A stretch of 64,000 nucleotides of DNA from an uncultured Woeseiaceae bacterium (GCA_945788625.1 CALZMQ010000002.1:145031-209030), one strand, 5' to 3'. Positions 8,300 through 17,900 are shown, counted from the stretch's first letter. The notes: generated from the letters alone by a model not told the origin. Numbers and translations are program-made.

Positions 8300-9625
8300 C
8301 TAGAAGCTGAAGACTGTCGATAGCGACACCGTGTCGACGCGATCGGCGAAATCCACGCCAACATCAATCTGGAAACGCTCCGTTGCGATGCCCACTCCGG
8401 CGGAGTAGTGCCAGTCGTCTCCGCTCCCCGGTAGGAGTGCGCGGAGGTAGGGGTCGTCGGTCGTGGCCCGCATCTGGTGATCGGGATCGAGCCAGGTCCC
8501 GAACCGCAGGGCAATAATCGGCGTCGAGCGCAGGAAAACGTACTCGGCTCCCAGGTGAAACTCATTGGCGTCGTCGATCGTCTGGTCGTCGAGTTCGAGA
8601 CTTGCCGGAATGTCCGAGTATTCGACACGGTCCCATTGAAAGCTGATCGTCAGGTTGCCGTCGGGCGCCTGGTAGGCAATCCCGAGCCCATAGATATCCG
8701 GAAAATCGACCGACGCCGACCCCTGGCCGAACACCTCTCCCGGCGGAACGCCGAAGTCGACGGCTTCGCCGGCCCTCACTATGATATTGAAATCCGTCTC
8801 GAGACCCTGGCGATAGACGGCACCCAGTCTGACGCTGCTCGATAAGCGCCACAGGAGTCCCAGCGTCATCGTCCAGTTGCTGTCGTCGATGAAACTCCGC
8901 TGGCTGAGCACCGTTCGCTCGGGGAGGTAGGAATTCAATGCGAAGACACTCGCCACCGAGTCGTCATCCGGCAGGTACTGGGTAACGTTCGCCTCGAGCG
9001 ATGCATCGTAATGGACAAAGCCGAGACCGACATCGAGAGATTCGTTGACCCGGTACCCGGCCGAGAGCCCATAGCTCACAATATTGAGGTCACTGCTTGC
9101 CGTCTGGTCCAGTGCTCGAACCTGGCAGCAATCGGTGCCGCCGCTGAAGAAACCCTGCGTAGCACTCGAGAATTCGAGGTTTGCGTATTGGTGACGAAAA
9201 AATGCAAGCGACCAGTCACCTATCGGATAGGCAATAGAGACGAAGGAGAGCCCCGAGCTGTTATTACTTGATTCAGCCATGCGGATACCGACCGTATCAT
9301 CGATCCCGAAGCCGCTGGGCAGCCCCTCGGTCCTGCCGCCCTCGCTGAACGGCGTGGAGTAATCCCAGTTGCGACCCTCGATAGAGATTTCGGGCGTCAA
9401 CAACTGCGCCAGTCCGGCGGGATTCGCGAATGCTGCCGTGGCGTCGTCCGCCAGGGCGGCGAACGCTCCGCCGAAGGCCATACTGCGCGCTCCGGGATCG
9501 GAGAAGCTGAGTTGCAGCGGCACGATAGGCTGCTGCCCCGAGGCACGGAACGGACCCAGCAATCCCGCAAGGAGCAGAATCAACGCTCCAAAGACAATGG
9601 ACGGTCGATCAACTCGCTTTGCCAT
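8300..9625 (-). CDS. OmpP1/FadL-like outer-membrane beta-barrel protein
   Basis: 441 residues with a signal peptide (about 1-30, ending FRASGQ) and the OMPP1/FadL/TodX opening: SFSDPGARSMAFGGAFAALA then DDATAAFANPAGLA. The rest is alternating amphipathic strands ending in LSTVFSF, a C-terminal phenylalanine as required by the BAM machinery. The family transports long-chain fatty acids or other hydrophobic molecules; the substrate here is unknown. A two-cysteine loop (DCCQ, about residue 165) is unusual. It converges on the STAND regulator with a 13-bp gap and no obvious terminator. Confidence 0.85.
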   Translation of the reverse strand: MAKRVDRPSIVFGALILLLAGLLGPFRASGQQPIVPLQLSFSDPGARSMAFGGAFAALADDATAAFANPAGLAQLLTPEISIEGRNWDYSTPFSEGGRTEGLPSGFGIDDTVGIRMAESSNNSSGLSFVSIAYPIGDWSLAFFRHQYANLEFSSATQGFFSGGTDCCQVRALDQTASSDLNIVSYGLSAGYRVNESLDVGLGFVHYDASLEANVTQYLPDDDSVASVFALNSYLPERTVLSQRSFIDDSNWTMTLGLLWRLSSSVRLGAVYRQGLETDFNIIVRAGEAVDFGVPPGEVFGQGSASVDFPDIYGLGIAYQAPDGNLTISFQWDRVEYSDIPASLELDDQTIDDANEFHLGAEYVFLRSTPIIALRFGTWLDPDHQMRATTDDPYLRALLPGSGDDWHYSAGVGIATERFQIDVGVDFADRVDTVSLSTVFSF

Positions 9626-9872
9626 CCGCGTGTCGCCTGTCGGGCAGCTATATACTATTCCAAGCTACTCGTCGTTATACGGCGCCTCAATAGGGACTCT
9701 CCGTACTGCGCCATCATTTGAACAGTGGTTCGCCCAAGCGTTATTCTATCGACTGGGCGACCGTCCCTGCCTGGAGATCTACTGCGATCGCGATGAAGTG
9801 TACGGAGCGGCGCGCCCCCGGGAATGATGGCACCTACCTGTCCTGTGAACTGGCTGATCAAGGAGAGTCGGA

Positions 9873-11174
9873 ATGAGAAAGAGCAACAAGGGCCCCCTCC
9901 GTATTATTTCTCCGGACGTGTCCCAGGAAGTCGTTGTCAAACTGAAAACGACGCGCGCGGCGCGTTCGACGCTGCGGGCATTGACCGGGATGGAAGCGCC
10001 CGCCGGCCGTGCACCCAAGAAAGGACCGTTGAAAAAACTCCTCGATTCCGGGCGGGTCGTCTCGATGAAGCCCGTGTTCCGCGATCCGGCCATTCGGCGG
10101 GCAACCGCCGTCGAGCGAATGGTGCTGTCCGTTGACGACCGCACCGACAAGGATCTGGCGGGCCTGAACATACTGGCATTCGACTCCACCGACGAGGCTG
10201 AGAAAGCCGCCAAACAGCTTTCCGCCGACGATTCGGTGGCCTATGCGCACCAGCCGCAGGAACGATTTCCCGCGCCGGCCAGGAAGCGCCGCGCCAGGCG
10301 CAAGCCGAAGAAAGTCGATCCGCTGCAGAATCGCCAGTGGGGTCTCAACGCGATCAACCTGTTCGCCGCTCAAAAAGCGCGTGGATTCAAAGATGCTGTA
10401 GACATTCCGATCGCCGTAATCGATACGGGCGTGGATTCCGCGCATCCCGACCTGAAACGGGTCGTCATCGACGAACGGAGTTTCACGACGGGTTCGCTCA
10501 AGGACGTGCAGGGACACGGCACGCATGTGATCGGTATCATAGCCGCCATCACGAACAACGGTGTCGGCGTTTCGGGTACCTGCCAGTCCAAAGCAGTGAC
10601 TTCCCTGAAAGCGCTGGGTCCGTACAACGCAGCGGGGTACTACCAGGCACTGCGGTATGCAGCGGACAACGGCGCCAGGGTATTGAACATGAGTCTCGGC
10701 GGAGGCAAAGATCCGACCGAAGAACGCCTGCTTAAAAGGGCGATGAACAACGGCGTCATTGTCGTCGCGGCAATGGGAAACGAGTCGACGTCTGCGCCGA
10801 GCTATCCGGCCGCGATCAGGAATGTCATCGCGGTGGGCGCGTCCACGGAAGTCGACGGTCATGCGAGTTTCAGCAACACGGGCAGCCACATCAACCTCGT
10901 TGCGCCGGGCGTAAACATCCTCAGTACCGTCCCGACCTATCCGGCTGCGCTCGCCGATACGACCGACTACGAGGCCTGGCCGGGCACGTCGATGGCGACA
11001 CCGTACGTTGCAGCCGCTGTTGCGCTGATGCTTGCGAAGAACCCGGCCGCGACTCTGGCCGATATAACCGACGCCCTCGAAAGGAGTGCGGACAAGGTGC
11101 CGGGGCAGCAAGGGTTTTCAAAGCTCTTCGGGCACGGCCGCTTGAACGTTGAAAATGCCCTCAAGAGAATCTAA
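9873..11174 (+). CDS. Subtilisin-like serine protease (S8), no signal peptide
   Basis: 433 residues; AGGAGAG ends 5 nt before the ATG. The catalytic triad is D184 (AVIDTGVD), H215 (GHGTH) and S373 (GTSMATP), with oxyanion Asn303 (MGNES). Residues 1-150 form an I9-like prodomain (VVSMKPVFRD and LSADDSVAYAH are landmarks) followed by a very basic linker (ARKRRARRKPKK) that may be the processing site. There is no Sec or Tat signal, so the enzyme is cytoplasmic or leaves by another route. The gene overlaps a small gene that copies its prodomain, and a membrane protein follows; the three look like one operon. Confidence 0.92.
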   Translation: MRKSNKGPLRIISPDVSQEVVVKLKTTRAARSTLRALTGMEAPAGRAPKKGPLKKLLDSGRVVSMKPVFRDPAIRRATAVERMVLSVDDRTDKDLAGLNILAFDSTDEAEKAAKQLSADDSVAYAHQPQERFPAPARKRRARRKPKKVDPLQNRQWGLNAINLFAAQKARGFKDAVDIPIAVIDTGVDSAHPDLKRVVIDERSFTTGSLKDVQGHGTHVIGIIAAITNNGVGVSGTCQSKAVTSLKALGPYNAAGYYQALRYAADNGARVLNMSLGGGKDPTEERLLKRAMNNGVIVVAAMGNESTSAPSYPAAIRNVIAVGASTEVDGHASFSNTGSHINLVAPGVNILSTVPTYPAALADTTDYEAWPGTSMATPYVAAAVALMLAKNPAATLADITDALERSADKVPGQQGFSKLFGHGRLNVENALKRI

Positions 11175-11532
11175 ACGAAAAACCGGGCCCCGCTCGGGAA
11201 AGAAGCGCAAGACCGGCCGGGCCGCGACGAAGAAAGGCGAGGCAGCCGGACCGAGCGTCACGGTCCAGTTCAGCCATGAATGTGACGAGGACGAACAGCT
11301 CGGCAATATCCACAGGCTCATCGGCAAGAAGCACATCGCCTCAATGGAGCAGGTGTTCCCGGGGGAGAAAGACCCGGAATTGGGGACACTGGTGGTACTT
11401 ACCCTGGATGAGTCCGCCCCGGTCGAAGAGACAATAGACACTTTGAACGCGGACGATGAGATAGAAATCGCGCACGTGGCGGCAGAGCGCAAGCCACAAC
11501 GAAGCATTGGGAGGAATAAGAATGGGAAATAA
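11155..11532 (+). CDS. Stand-alone subtilase prodomain-like protein (candidate inhibitor/chaperone)
   Basis: About 125 residues from the ATG at 11155 (a TTG at 11149 is also open). The first 35 residues are strongly basic. The rest lines up with both halves of the neighbouring subtilase prodomain: HIASMEQVFPGEKD here against RVVSMKPVFRDPA there, and LNADDEIEIAHVAAER against LSADDSVAYAHQPQER. No peptidase motifs are present. It starts inside the protease gene (20-bp overlap), so the two are likely translated together. Free prodomains of the I9 type inhibit or fold subtilisins in trans; that role is inferred. No signal peptide is present, matching the protease. Confidence 0.75.
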   Translation: MPSRESKRKTGPRSGKKRKTGRAATKKGEAAGPSVTVQFSHECDEDEQLGNIHRLIGKKHIASMEQVFPGEKDPELGTLVVLTLDESAPVEETIDTLNADDEIEIAHVAAERKPQRSIGRNKNGK

Positions 11533-12118
11533 CTTCGTTGCATTGTGGGGGATATCGGCGGTCGTTTTGCTGGTACTGGCCGGGTTTGCCGGAAGGGCCT
11601 CGACACACACGTCAATGCTCGGAATCCTGATCGACAGTCGCGGCAGGTTCTCGATGAATCAGCTTCAGCTTGTCACCTGGAACATCCTGATCCTGTCGTC
11701 CTTTGCCGCCGCTTTTTTCATGACAATTGAGATACCGTCGATGGACAATACGCTGCTGGCGCTGCTGGGCATCAGCGTCGGGTCGGGCGCCACGGCAGGT
11801 GCGGTCAAGAGCGGTAAGGACATGGCCGGGAAAAACATTGCGCGAGTGGGCAAGTCGTTCAAGTCGGCCAGCGGCGAAGACATGACCATAGAGAGAAAAT
11901 TCAGCCAGGTTTTTCTCGAGGAAGAGGGCGACGAGGGCGACAAGGTGGTCAGCGTCACCAAGTTCCAGAATTTCATCTTCACGATCGTGCTCGCGATCCT
12001 GTATGTCGTCCTTGCGGTGAAAGAGGGCGGCATGCCGACGTTCAGCGACCAGGCGATCTGGTTGATCGGCATTAGCCACGGCGGCTACATTGCAGGGAAG
12101 ATCCCCGACCGGCCGTAG
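11522..12118 (+). CDS. Small membrane protein of unknown function
   Basis: 198 residues from the ATG at 11522, which has a perfect GGAGG 7 nt upstream. Predicted membrane helices: about 5-24 (ALWGISAVVLLVLAGFAG), 52-70, 75-95 and 150-168, with a charged, acidic cytoplasmic loop between (FLEEEGDEGDK). The segment GILIDSRGRFSMNQLQLVTW is a recognisable sequence signature of an uncharacterised bacterial membrane family. It overlaps the last codons of the prodomain-like gene (stop 11530-11532) and probably belongs to the subtilase operon, perhaps as its membrane anchor or substrate. Function unknown. Confidence 0.75.
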   Translation: MGNNFVALWGISAVVLLVLAGFAGRASTHTSMLGILIDSRGRFSMNQLQLVTWNILILSSFAAAFFMTIEIPSMDNTLLALLGISVGSGATAGAVKSGKDMAGKNIARVGKSFKSASGEDMTIERKFSQVFLEEEGDEGDKVVSVTKFQNFIFTIVLAILYVVLAVKEGGMPTFSDQAIWLIGISHGGYIAGKIPDRP

Positions 12119-12151
12119 CCGGAGCAAAGGCCGCGTAGACATGCTGTGCTG

Positions 12152-13351
12152 CTAACGATAAGCGGGAATTTGCAGAGGTTCGGGCGGTAGTAGAAAACCA
12201 CCTTTGGTCAGCGCGTCTCGACCCGCCAGTTCATAGGTGAAGGCTCTGATCTCTTCGGACACGAAGCCAGCTATGCCGTCCCGGCCACCGAGGGAATACA
12301 CGTAGACGTTTGTCGTCAGGGGATACATGCCGTTGAACAGGCTCTCGCGATTCGGCGGACGTAAGCCGGCTGGATTCCACCCAAGAGTTACGGCTTTCGT
12401 TTTCGCGGTCTGCGTCCAGCGGCCCGTGAAGCCGACACCGTACGGATCGCCGGCGACCATCGTCAAATCGCCGGGTTGTGCCGTACGGCCGCGACAGCCG
12501 GATTGATGGGGCGCTATTGACAGCCCCCACCAGTTTGTCCACACCTGGCCTATGGCAAGTTCCTCGGAATAAACATTCACATTCTGGTTCCAGTCAGGCA
12601 TTCCCAACTGGTTCCAGGCAGGCATTCCGGAATTTGAATCGGCACATAGAATGTCGGATACCTGATGATACGTAAGGCCCGAAACCGGGTTCTTTTCGTT
12701 CACAACGACACGCACTGGAGCCGCCGCAATCACCGACACCGTGAGATTCTTCGCACCGTCTCTTTTGAGCCCGAGCTCCTCGACGGTCAGATACCGGTCC
12801 GACACCAGTACTTGTGCTGCGCCGCTCGAAAATTCGCCGTATCCACTCAGGGATTGCACGTCGACGCCGGGGTGACGGCTCCTAATCGACGATTCTATGC
12901 CGCCAGCGAATTGGCCCGTCCACCCGAGCTTATCGAACCCGGCGAACGAAAAGCCGATGGCTGCGGTTACCCGCGCATCGTTGCGGCTCAAAGAGACGAC
13001 CAGCGGCTCTTTGCTTTTGCTTGGATCGCGCTTTTTCCTGAGCGGATGCAGGCTGTATCCGTCTCGGCAGAAATGTACAGAGTATTCCTCGGCTTCGAGG
13101 TCCGTAAAGCGGTAGCCGCCGTCTTTCTTCGATACAGTTTTTTTGTAGATTTCATCTGAATCCTCGGAGTCCGGGCAGCGCTTGGGAGGTGCGCCGGAAT
13201 ACAGGTAAATGTCCACGTTTTTCAACGGTTGCGCTTCCGGCTCCTCACTGATTTCCGTTACTCGTCCCTCGAGAACGAAGTCCGAAGCCCACGCAGTTAC
13301 AAGACCGGGTTGAAGCAATACAATTACCCATATAACGTTGAATTTGTACAT
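12152..13351 (-). CDS. Secreted PstS-like periplasmic-binding protein with N-terminal Ig-like domain
   Basis: About 399 residues from the ATG at 13351, preceded by GGTGAT; a second ATG at 13369 would abut the upstream stop codon. Signal peptide MYKFNVIWVIVLLQPGLVTAWA. Residues about 25-115 look like a carboxypeptidase-regulatory/Ig-like fold (KKDGGYRFTDLEAEEYSV). The rest resembles the PBP-like (PstS-type) superfamily: VRVVVNEKNPVSGLTYHQV and DPYGVGFTGRW. An 8-residue tandem duplication (GMPAWNQL, GMPDWNQN) comes from a 24-bp repeat at 12584-12631. It follows directly after the upstream membrane-anchored gene, so the two form an operon. Ligand unknown. Confidence 0.7.
   Translation of the reverse strand: MYKFNVIWVIVLLQPGLVTAWASDFVLEGRVTEISEEPEAQPLKNVDIYLYSGAPPKRCPDSEDSDEIYKKTVSKKDGGYRFTDLEAEEYSVHFCRDGYSLHPLRKKRDPSKSKEPLVVSLSRNDARVTAAIGFSFAGFDKLGWTGQFAGGIESSIRSRHPGVDVQSLSGYGEFSSGAAQVLVSDRYLTVEELGLKRDGAKNLTVSVIAAAPVRVVVNEKNPVSGLTYHQVSDILCADSNSGMPAWNQLGMPDWNQNVNVYSEELAIGQVWTNWWGLSIAPHQSGCRGRTAQPGDLTMVAGDPYGVGFTGRWTQTAKTKAVTLGWNPAGLRPPNRESLFNGMYPLTTNVYVYSLGGRDGIAGFVSEEIRAFTYELAGRDALTKGGFLLPPEPLQIPAYR
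12584..12631. repeat. 24-bp in-frame tandem duplication
   Basis: Two consecutive 24-bp units beginning CTGGTTCCAG and containing CAGGCATTCC lie inside the PstS-like gene. They differ at few positions and encode two copies of GMP(A/D)WNQ(L/N), adding eight residues to a surface loop. Confidence 0.7.
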
Positions 13352-13369
13352 TTTTATCACCGTTGTCAT

Positions 13370-14506
13370 CTATCGTGGCGAACATCCCAGTTCAATTCGA
13401 TCGCCATCCGTCAGCCGCGACCAATCGCTCTCTTTTTCTTGTTCAATCTCAAACTGCAGATTGAAAGTGCTTAGACTCGCCAGATCGCCGTCGAAGCGGA
13501 ACCGTAGTCGATTCTCCCCCGGCAATGAGTCCAGGTTTCGACTGAAGTCGTGGTTGCTGAGAATTTTCAGGCGCGTGATATTTTCGTCTGACACACCGAA
13601 CGTACAGACCACGCCGTTCACTAATGCATCGCCGACAATGAGTTGCCCGTAAAGCCGGGCTACCAGCGGATTCGGAAGAGGGCGCAGGACCGTGAGGTCG
13701 ACCGCAGGCTGGCTGCCGAGAACGCGGATTTCCTGCAGGCTAGTGCTCAGCGGCTTATTGCCCGCGACCAAACCTGCGCTCGCCACCGCGTCCAGCCTGA
13801 CTTCGTAGACTCCCGGTTTCACGTCACCGTGCCACTCCAGCATTAGCGGATTGTCCGTCCAGGGTTTCAGCTTGTGAACGGACTCTGCGCGAGCCAGTAT
13901 AGGTGTTCGATCCGCGCTGGAATCGACTGTGCCTGCGACCAGCGACAGGTCGCCAAGGCCTCGCAGTGGCAAGAGTTTCGCCTCGAAGTCCGAGACGGTG
14001 GCCGACGCCCTTCTGCCTCGGCTAACAAGCTTGATCGGGACCGTGACTCCGGCGCTGCGAAGAAAATTGCGGGGCGCGGGTGCGTCGAATGTGATCGTGA
14101 CGTCCGGCTCTTCGAAGATATGCAGGAAAACTGTCCATAGAACACCTATAGCGCCCGCCAATGCAGCTAGGCCTATGGCGACTTTGGACAGTACGGAAAG
14201 CAACGGCTCCGGGGGGAATTTGAGATTCCGAACGTAACCGGCCTTGATGGGATCTCCAGACGCCTGGATTTGCTTCTCAAAGACAACTTTACTGGCATCG
14301 AAATCGGCTCGCCTGCGCCAATAGCTGATGCTGCGGTCGAGGCTTTCGTTTTCTGCGCGATCGTGGTGATGCATGAACAGCAGTCCCGGATACTTCTCCA
14401 GGTCCTCGCTGGATACGACCGGTTTGTCGCAGGCAAAAACAACACGGTAGTTGACGTCGCCGGAAACACCTCGCTCGAACAGTTTCTTTCCAGCCTTGGC
14501 TTTCAT
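13370..14506 (-). CDS. Membrane-anchored protein of unknown function
   Basis: 378 residues. The N-terminal 95 residues are hydrophilic and carry an HHH motif (LLFMHHHDRAENES, about 43-56). One membrane helix follows (about 104-128, VLSKVAIGLAALAGAIGVLW). The C-terminal 250 residues are beta-rich and Ig-like (VTITFDAPAPRNF, KPGVYEVRLDAVASAGL), presumably on the periplasmic side. I do not recognise the family. It is directly upstream of, and co-directional with, the PstS-like gene, and divergent from the large protease gene at 14663. Confidence 0.7.
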   Translation of the reverse strand: MKAKAGKKLFERGVSGDVNYRVVFACDKPVVSSEDLEKYPGLLFMHHHDRAENESLDRSISYWRRRADFDASKVVFEKQIQASGDPIKAGYVRNLKFPPEPLLSVLSKVAIGLAALAGAIGVLWTVFLHIFEEPDVTITFDAPAPRNFLRSAGVTVPIKLVSRGRRASATVSDFEAKLLPLRGLGDLSLVAGTVDSSADRTPILARAESVHKLKPWTDNPLMLEWHGDVKPGVYEVRLDAVASAGLVAGNKPLSTSLQEIRVLGSQPAVDLTVLRPLPNPLVARLYGQLIVGDALVNGVVCTFGVSDENITRLKILSNHDFSRNLDSLPGENRLRFRFDGDLASLSTFNLQFEIEQEKESDWSRLTDGDRIELGCSPR

Positions 14507-14559
14507 CGGTTATCGGACCCCGGATAGCAGCGGCTCTGGGTTTGCCCAGATTATGTCGA

Positions 14560-14628
14560 TTAGTATAGTTGTCGTGCCCGGATTCGCCATTTTCCGGCCA
14601 TCGCATAGCTTGGATTTCGCTATACTAA
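14560..14628. promoter_or_regulatory. Divergent promoter pair built on an inverted TATACT repeat
   Basis: TTAGTATAG (14560-14568) and CTATACTAA (14620-14628) are perfect reverse complements 51 bp apart. Each contains a TATACT -10-like box pointing outward, one toward the minus-strand operon and one toward the protease gene at 14663. The -35 regions are poor, which suggests activator dependence. Confidence 0.45.
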
Positions 14629-14662
14629 GGGAACGGCAACAATCAGCCGGCAGGGGAATAAA

Positions 14663-17600
14663 ATGTATAAGAATCCCTCTTCGCTCCATTGGTTCTCGTC
14701 TCTTTGCGTCGCAACCGCGCTCACGCTTGCAGCTCAGGCCGGCAGTGCCGAGATGTCGCCGCTGCAGATGCAGCGCGTCAACGAATGCGCCGTCGTCCAC
14801 GCGCGGCACGTCGACAGCCTGATGTCGAATCGCGACGTGATCGCAAGTGGCATTGGCCTCGATGCCAAGGGCGAACCGGTCATCAAAGTGCTAGTCGTCC
14901 ACAAGAACACCAAGGTTCCCGACAGCGTCGAGGGCGTGCCCGTTCACAAGGAGGTCAGCGCGCGTATCGTCGCCAAGCGCGGCCTCACCTGCGAATCGTC
15001 AGGTAACAACATCTGCGGGACCACGGAACGATGGCCGCTACCGGTCCCCATTGGCGTATCGGTCGGGCATCCCGCAATCACTGCCGGCACGATAGGGGCT
15101 CGAGTCACCGACGGCAGCAATGTCTTCATACTCAGTAACAACCACGTTATTGCCAACATCAACAACGCAACCCTCGGCGACACGATCGTACAGCCTGGAG
15201 CCATTGACGGGGGCGTCAATTCCGACGACGCCATTGCGACGCTGTCGGATTTCGAACCGCTCGATTTCATCGGCACGAATACGATGGACGCTGCTATCGC
15301 CTTGTCGACAACGACCGAACTCGGAATGTCGACACCCACGGGCGAATTCGGCTCCATTCCCGGCTACGGCGTACCGAGTTCAACGCTGCATCCGGCCTAC
15401 GGCGACCCCAATTTCATAGGCGACGAGAACATGGCGTCGCTGCTCGGTGCGGCCGTGCAAAAAGTCGGGCGTACGACCGGGCATACGATGGGCAGCGTCA
15501 CGACCATCAATGCAACGGTTTCCGTCTGTTACGACTCGCCGGCCTGCACGCAAATTGCGACCTTCGTCGATCAGATCATAATCTCGCCCGGCGGCTTCAG
15601 TGGCGGCGGCGATTCTGGTTCGCTGATCGTCACCGATGACGCATTCAACCAGGGTGTTGCGCTGCTGTTCGCCGGCAGCCCGTCGATTACGATTGCCAAT
15701 CGCATCGACCTGGTATTGAACAGGTTCGGCGTGACCATTGACGATGGCCTGGCGGGTAACGCCCGTCCGGTTGCATCGTTCGTCAGCAACCCGATTACCG
15801 GGACGCTGACGGTCGACTTCGACGCCAGCGCCTCGATGGACCCGGACGGCAGCATCGTGAGCTACGACTGGGATTTCGGTGACGGTAACACCGGCACTGG
15901 AATAGCGCCGACGCACACGTTCGCAGGCCCCGGCACTTTCAATGTCAGGTTGACGGTTACCGACAACCAGGGCGCCACCGGTGCTGCGCTGCAGTCAGTG
16001 ACGCTGGACCCGATACCGGGCGCAGTCTGCCTGAACGCGATCTGCGATAACACCGACACCGGCTTCAGCTCCGTGGGAATCTGGGCAGCGTCTTCATCGA
16101 GTCCCGGCTTCATCGGCAGCGACTACCTGCACGATCAAAGCAGCGGCAAAGGGACGAAAACGGCGAGTTGGACATACGCAATTGCGGCGGACGGAAATTA
16201 CGAGATCGCCGCAAACTGGCCGGCGTGGCCGAACCGCGCGAACAACGTGCAGTACACGTACTCGCTGGATGGCGGGCCGCCGCAGAATTGCGGTGTGCCG
16301 GTGGACCAGCGACTCAATGGCGGCCAGTTCAACAGCCTGTGTATCCTGCCGGGCCTGACGGCGGGTTCGGAGATCACGATCAGCTTGAGCAATGACTCTT
16401 TCGGTTACGTCATTGCCGACGCCGTGCAATTCGACTTCGCGCTTGGCGGGCCGCTGCCGCCGGTCGCTGCGTTCAGCGCAAACCAGGTGCCCGAAACCAC
16501 GACGATGGATTTCGACGCCAGCGCCTCTTTCGATCCGGACGGCCTTATCGTGGCGTACGACTGGGACTTCGGCGACGGGATAACGGGCACCGGCATTGCG
16601 CCGTCGCACAATTATGCAATTGCCGGTACTTACAACGTCAGCCTGACCGTAACCGGCGACTTCGGCGCCACCGACATGATCACCCAGGCGGTGACCGTGC
16701 AGCCAGTCGGCGGCGGAGTTTGCCCGGGCACGATATGCGACAACACCGATTCGGGTTTCGATACCGTGGGCAGCTGGAGTACGTCCACGTCGAGCTCCGG
16801 TTACTACGGTACCAACTACATACACGATCAACGCAGTGGCAAGGGCGGCAAGACCGCGAGTTGGACGTTCGACGTGATGGCGGACGGTAACTACGAAGTC
16901 GCCGCGCAATGGGCGCCCGGTTCGAACCGGGCATGGGCCGTGCAATACATGTACTCTGTGGACGGCGGCTCGCCGCAGGATTGCGGTGCGCCTGCGGACC
17001 AGCGTTACAATGGCGGCCAGTTCAATGAACTGTGTATCGTGCCTTCACTTACTGCAGGCTCTACACTCAACGTGAGCCTGCGCAACGATGCCTCCGGCTA
17101 TGTAATCGCCGACGCGGTACGCGCACAACTCGACCTGGGCGGCCCTTTGCCGCCAGTGGCCTTGTTCAGTGCCATACAGGTGTCCGGCACGCTCACGGTC
17201 GATTTCGATGCCAGTGCCTCGTACGATCCGGACGGCACCATCGTGAGTTACGACTGGGACTTCGGGGACGGCACGATTGCCAGCGGCGTTGCGCCGTCAC
17301 ACACCTATGCGGCTGCCGGCAGTTACGTGGTGACGCTCACGGTGACCGGGGACCTCGGCGCTACCGATCAGCTCATACAGTCGGTCCCAGTTCAACCGAG
17401 CGGAGGGGGCGTGTGTCCGGGCGAGATCTGCGATAACACCGACCCGGGCTTCGATACCGTCGGCACCTGGTCGGCGTCCACGTCGAGCGCCGGCTACTAC
17501 GGCAGCAACTACCTGCACGATCAGCGCAGCGGCAAAGGCAGCAAGACTGCAAGCTGGACCTTCGCCATCGCGGCGGACGGCAATTACGAGGTCGCGGCGC

Positions 17601-17830
17601 AATGGGCCGCAGGATCGAACCGAGCATGGGCCGTGCAGTATATGTATTCGGTGAACGGAGGTCCGCTGCTGGCGTGTGGCGCACCTGCCAACCAGCGCGG
17701 CAACGGCGGTCAGCTCAACTACCTGTGCAACGTAACCGCACTGACCGCAGGCTCGACATTCACGGTGAGCATGCAGAACGATGCCAGCGGTTACGTGATT
17801 GCCGACGCGGTTTCGGTGAGTCTTCAGTAA
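14663..17830 (+). CDS. Secreted trypsin-like protease with three PKD and three golvesin-like domains
   Basis: 1055 residues; AGGGGA lies 6 nt before the ATG. Signal peptide about 1-29 (ending QAGSAE); a pro-region about 40-105 with GEPVIKVLVVH; then a PA-clan serine protease with H161 (LSNNHV), D209 (TMDAAIAL) and S318 (GGGDSGS). After residue 366 come three tandem units of about 230 residues, each a PKD domain (YDWDFGDG, residues 401-408, 632-639 and in the third unit) plus a golvesin/CBM-like beta domain (ICDNTD...SGYVIADAV). The C-terminal units probably bind polysaccharide or the cell surface. The next gene copies the pro-region. Secreted; role likely in polymer degradation or surface processing. 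Confidence 0.9.
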   Translation: MYKNPSSLHWFSSLCVATALTLAAQAGSAEMSPLQMQRVNECAVVHARHVDSLMSNRDVIASGIGLDAKGEPVIKVLVVHKNTKVPDSVEGVPVHKEVSARIVAKRGLTCESSGNNICGTTERWPLPVPIGVSVGHPAITAGTIGARVTDGSNVFILSNNHVIANINNATLGDTIVQPGAIDGGVNSDDAIATLSDFEPLDFIGTNTMDAAIALSTTTELGMSTPTGEFGSIPGYGVPSSTLHPAYGDPNFIGDENMASLLGAAVQKVGRTTGHTMGSVTTINATVSVCYDSPACTQIATFVDQIIISPGGFSGGGDSGSLIVTDDAFNQGVALLFAGSPSITIANRIDLVLNRFGVTIDDGLAGNARPVASFVSNPITGTLTVDFDASASMDPDGSIVSYDWDFGDGNTGTGIAPTHTFAGPGTFNVRLTVTDNQGATGAALQSVTLDPIPGAVCLNAICDNTDTGFSSVGIWAASSSSPGFIGSDYLHDQSSGKGTKTASWTYAIAADGNYEIAANWPAWPNRANNVQYTYSLDGGPPQNCGVPVDQRLNGGQFNSLCILPGLTAGSEITISLSNDSFGYVIADAVQFDFALGGPLPPVAAFSANQVPETTTMDFDASASFDPDGLIVAYDWDFGDGITGTGIAPSHNYAIAGTYNVSLTVTGDFGATDMITQAVTVQPVGGGVCPGTICDNTDSGFDTVGSWSTSTSSSGYYGTNYIHDQRSGKGGKTASWTFDVMADGNYEVAAQWAPGSNRAWAVQYMYSVDGGSPQDCGAPADQRYNGGQFNELCIVPSLTAGSTLNVSLRNDASGYVIADAVRAQLDLGGPLPPVALFSAIQVSGTLTVDFDASASYDPDGTIVSYDWDFGDGTIASGVAPSHTYAAAGSYVVTLTVTGDLGATDQLIQSVPVQPSGGGVCPGEICDNTDPGFDTVGTWSASTSSAGYYGSNYLHDQRSGKGSKTASWTFAIAADGNYEVAAQWAAGSNRAWAVQYMYSVNGGPLLACGAPANQRGNGGQLNYLCNVTALTAGSTFTVSMQNDASGYVIADAVSVSLQ
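15760..17830 (+). repeat. Three tandem PKD-golvesin coding units of about 690 bp
   Basis: The 3' two thirds of the protease gene repeat the same module three times, visible as recurring GACTGGGA(C/T)TTCGG and GCCGACGC(G/C)GT segments. Units 2 and 3 are the most alike, suggesting a recent internal duplication. Confidence 0.75.
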
Positions 17831-17900
17831 CGGCGGCGAGATGGGTGGCACGCGGGGCGTGCCGCCTTCCGTCCCGCCTCAAAATGGAATGGCAATACCA

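Noticed and set aside
9858..11111. 417-codon frame opposite the subtilase
   Set aside because: Antisense to a protease with a complete catalytic triad; composition is typical of a GC-rich shadow frame.
17843..17870. Terminator after the PKD protease
   Set aside because: GGCACGC/GCGTGCC forms a hairpin but no T-tract follows, and the small pro-region-like gene starts close by.
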